Of a DNA stretch of 15,775 nt, positions 15,135-15,775 are shown in pieces. The stretch comes from JAUVHV01 sp964523875. Lineage in GTDB: Bacteria > Omnitrophota > Gorgyraeia > JABMRG01. The notes under the pieces are model-generated. The model did not search any database and had not been told where the DNA came from. It was given only the letters and a program-made list of their open reading frames with translations. The stretch covers positions 1 through 15,775 of the forward strand of contig CAZGAS010000025.1 of assembly GCA_964523875.1 (NCBI GenBank), given 5' to 3'. Numbering within the stretch: position 1 is the first letter of the stretch; every line of letters starts with the position of its first letter. The position numbers and the translations under genes were made by a program.

Positions 15135-15775
15135 ATGCGATTAGGGCTTGTTGTTGCAGTTGTAGTCTTTTTAACTTATACTTCTATTGCCCAGGCGAGG
15201 GAAGCGGCAAAGGATACAGCTCAGGAAGCAAGTGCCTTTTACAACCTCAAGAGACTGGATAAGGCTATTGAAAAATACGATATAGCGCTTTCTGATGCGT
15301 CAGACCCAAGGCTTATTAGCACGATATATTTTAACAAGGGTGTTGCCTTATATAAAATGAAAGAGTACAGCAAGGCAATAGACGCTTTCACAAAAGCTCT
15401 CGCAACAGACAAAAAAAGATTAGAGGCGAAGGCAAGTTACAATTTAGGCAATGCAAAGTACAGGCTATGTGAGTATTTTGTAGAAACTAATATTGGCAAG
15501 GCCATCGAACTGTGTTCTCAGGCGCTGGATTATTATCAATTTTCTATTGAGTCTGGCACTAGGTTATCTAATGCTGTGTATAACTATGAGTACGTCAGGA
15601 AGCAGCTTGATTATTTTTTGATTAAGAAGGATTTGGAAGAGAAGAAAAAAGAGAGCCAGAGATATCCCCGTAACAGCAAGATAGCGAAAGAGGGGCCACC
15701 CCAAGGCCAAAGGTCACAAGGAACAAGTCATAAGGAACAAGAAAGAGAACAACAACAAGATAAAAAACAACAGGG
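15135..15775 (+). CDS. batC: TPR-repeat protein of the Bat locus (BatC type), 3' end outside window
   Basis: This partial reading frame gives 213 residues before the window ends. It starts with a signal peptide (hydrophobic about 3-18, likely cleavage after AQA at 19-21). TPR-like helices follow at about 28-160: EASAFYNLKRLDKAIEKYDIAL, then YFNKGVALYKMKEYSKAIDAF, then SYNLGNAKYRL. The last stretch (about 165 on) is low-complexity and rich in Gln, Lys and Glu, a feature often seen in BatC/BatE proteins. The ATG has a GGAG 8 bases upstream (15123-15126), within the end of batB. A periplasmic scaffolding role with BatA/BatB is likely by context, but no activity can be read from it. Full length and any C-terminal domain are unknown. 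It is assigned BatC by position and TPR content rather than by a unique motif. Confidence 0.85.
   Translation, partial: MRLGLVVAVVVFLTYTSIAQAREAAKDTAQEASAFYNLKRLDKAIEKYDIALSDASDPRLISTIYFNKGVALYKMKEYSKAIDAFTKALATDKKRLEAKASYNLGNAKYRLCEYFVETNIGKAIELCSQALDYYQFSIESGTRLSNAVYNYEYVRKQLDYFLIKKDLEEKKKESQRYPRNSKIAKEGPPQGQRSQGTSHKEQEREQQQDKKQQ

Overview
This window is a gene-dense stretch of bacterial chromosome with 16 genes, all on the + strand. Most neighbours overlap or lie within about 20 bases of each other. I see no tRNA or rRNA gene, mobile element or CRISPR array. Base composition is moderately AT-rich. The organism is diderm (Gram-negative type): it encodes a lipoprotein parvulin, a periplasmic SurA, and a periplasmic processing protease with a divergent polysaccharide deacetylase. 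The mix of housekeeping genes with a MoxR/Bat operon resembles little-cultivated phyla such as Candidatus Omnitrophota or relatives. That placement is a guess from gene content, not a measurement.

Region 1 (about 1-3778): an extended -10 promoter drives a lipoprotein parvulin, a SurA-type chaperone, pdxA and rsmA, with every adjacent pair overlapping. The order surA-pdxA-rsmA(ksgA) is also found in Escherichia coli. The two foldases differ: the lipoprotein keeps both parvulin active-site histidines and the SurA protein has lost both.

Region 2 (3779-9138): after a 121-base gap holding a long imperfect hairpin come gatC-gatA-gatB (the tRNA-dependent amidotransferase that makes Gln-tRNA and/or Asn-tRNA by transamidation). 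These are followed without a gap by a carboxy-terminal processing protease (ctpA type) and a divergent polysaccharide deacetylase (YibQ type), a pair linked to cell-envelope remodelling in other Gram-negatives.

Region 3 (9139-15775): an 88-base gap with a second hairpin precedes tsaD (tRNA t6A modification). Then comes a MoxR-Bat system: MoxR AAA+ ATPase, DUF58 protein, a small BatD/DUF4381-like membrane protein, two membrane VWA proteins (BatA, BatB) and a signal-peptide-bearing TPR protein (BatC type) cut by the window end. In such systems the MoxR ATPase is thought to act as a chaperone or remodelling motor for VWA proteins. Here the DUF58 protein is the likely cytosolic adaptor, BatA and BatB are membrane effectors with intact MIDAS metal sites, and the BatD-like and TPR proteins reach into the periplasm. 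The client is unknown. The most unusual member is the compact BatD-like protein at 12164-13111.
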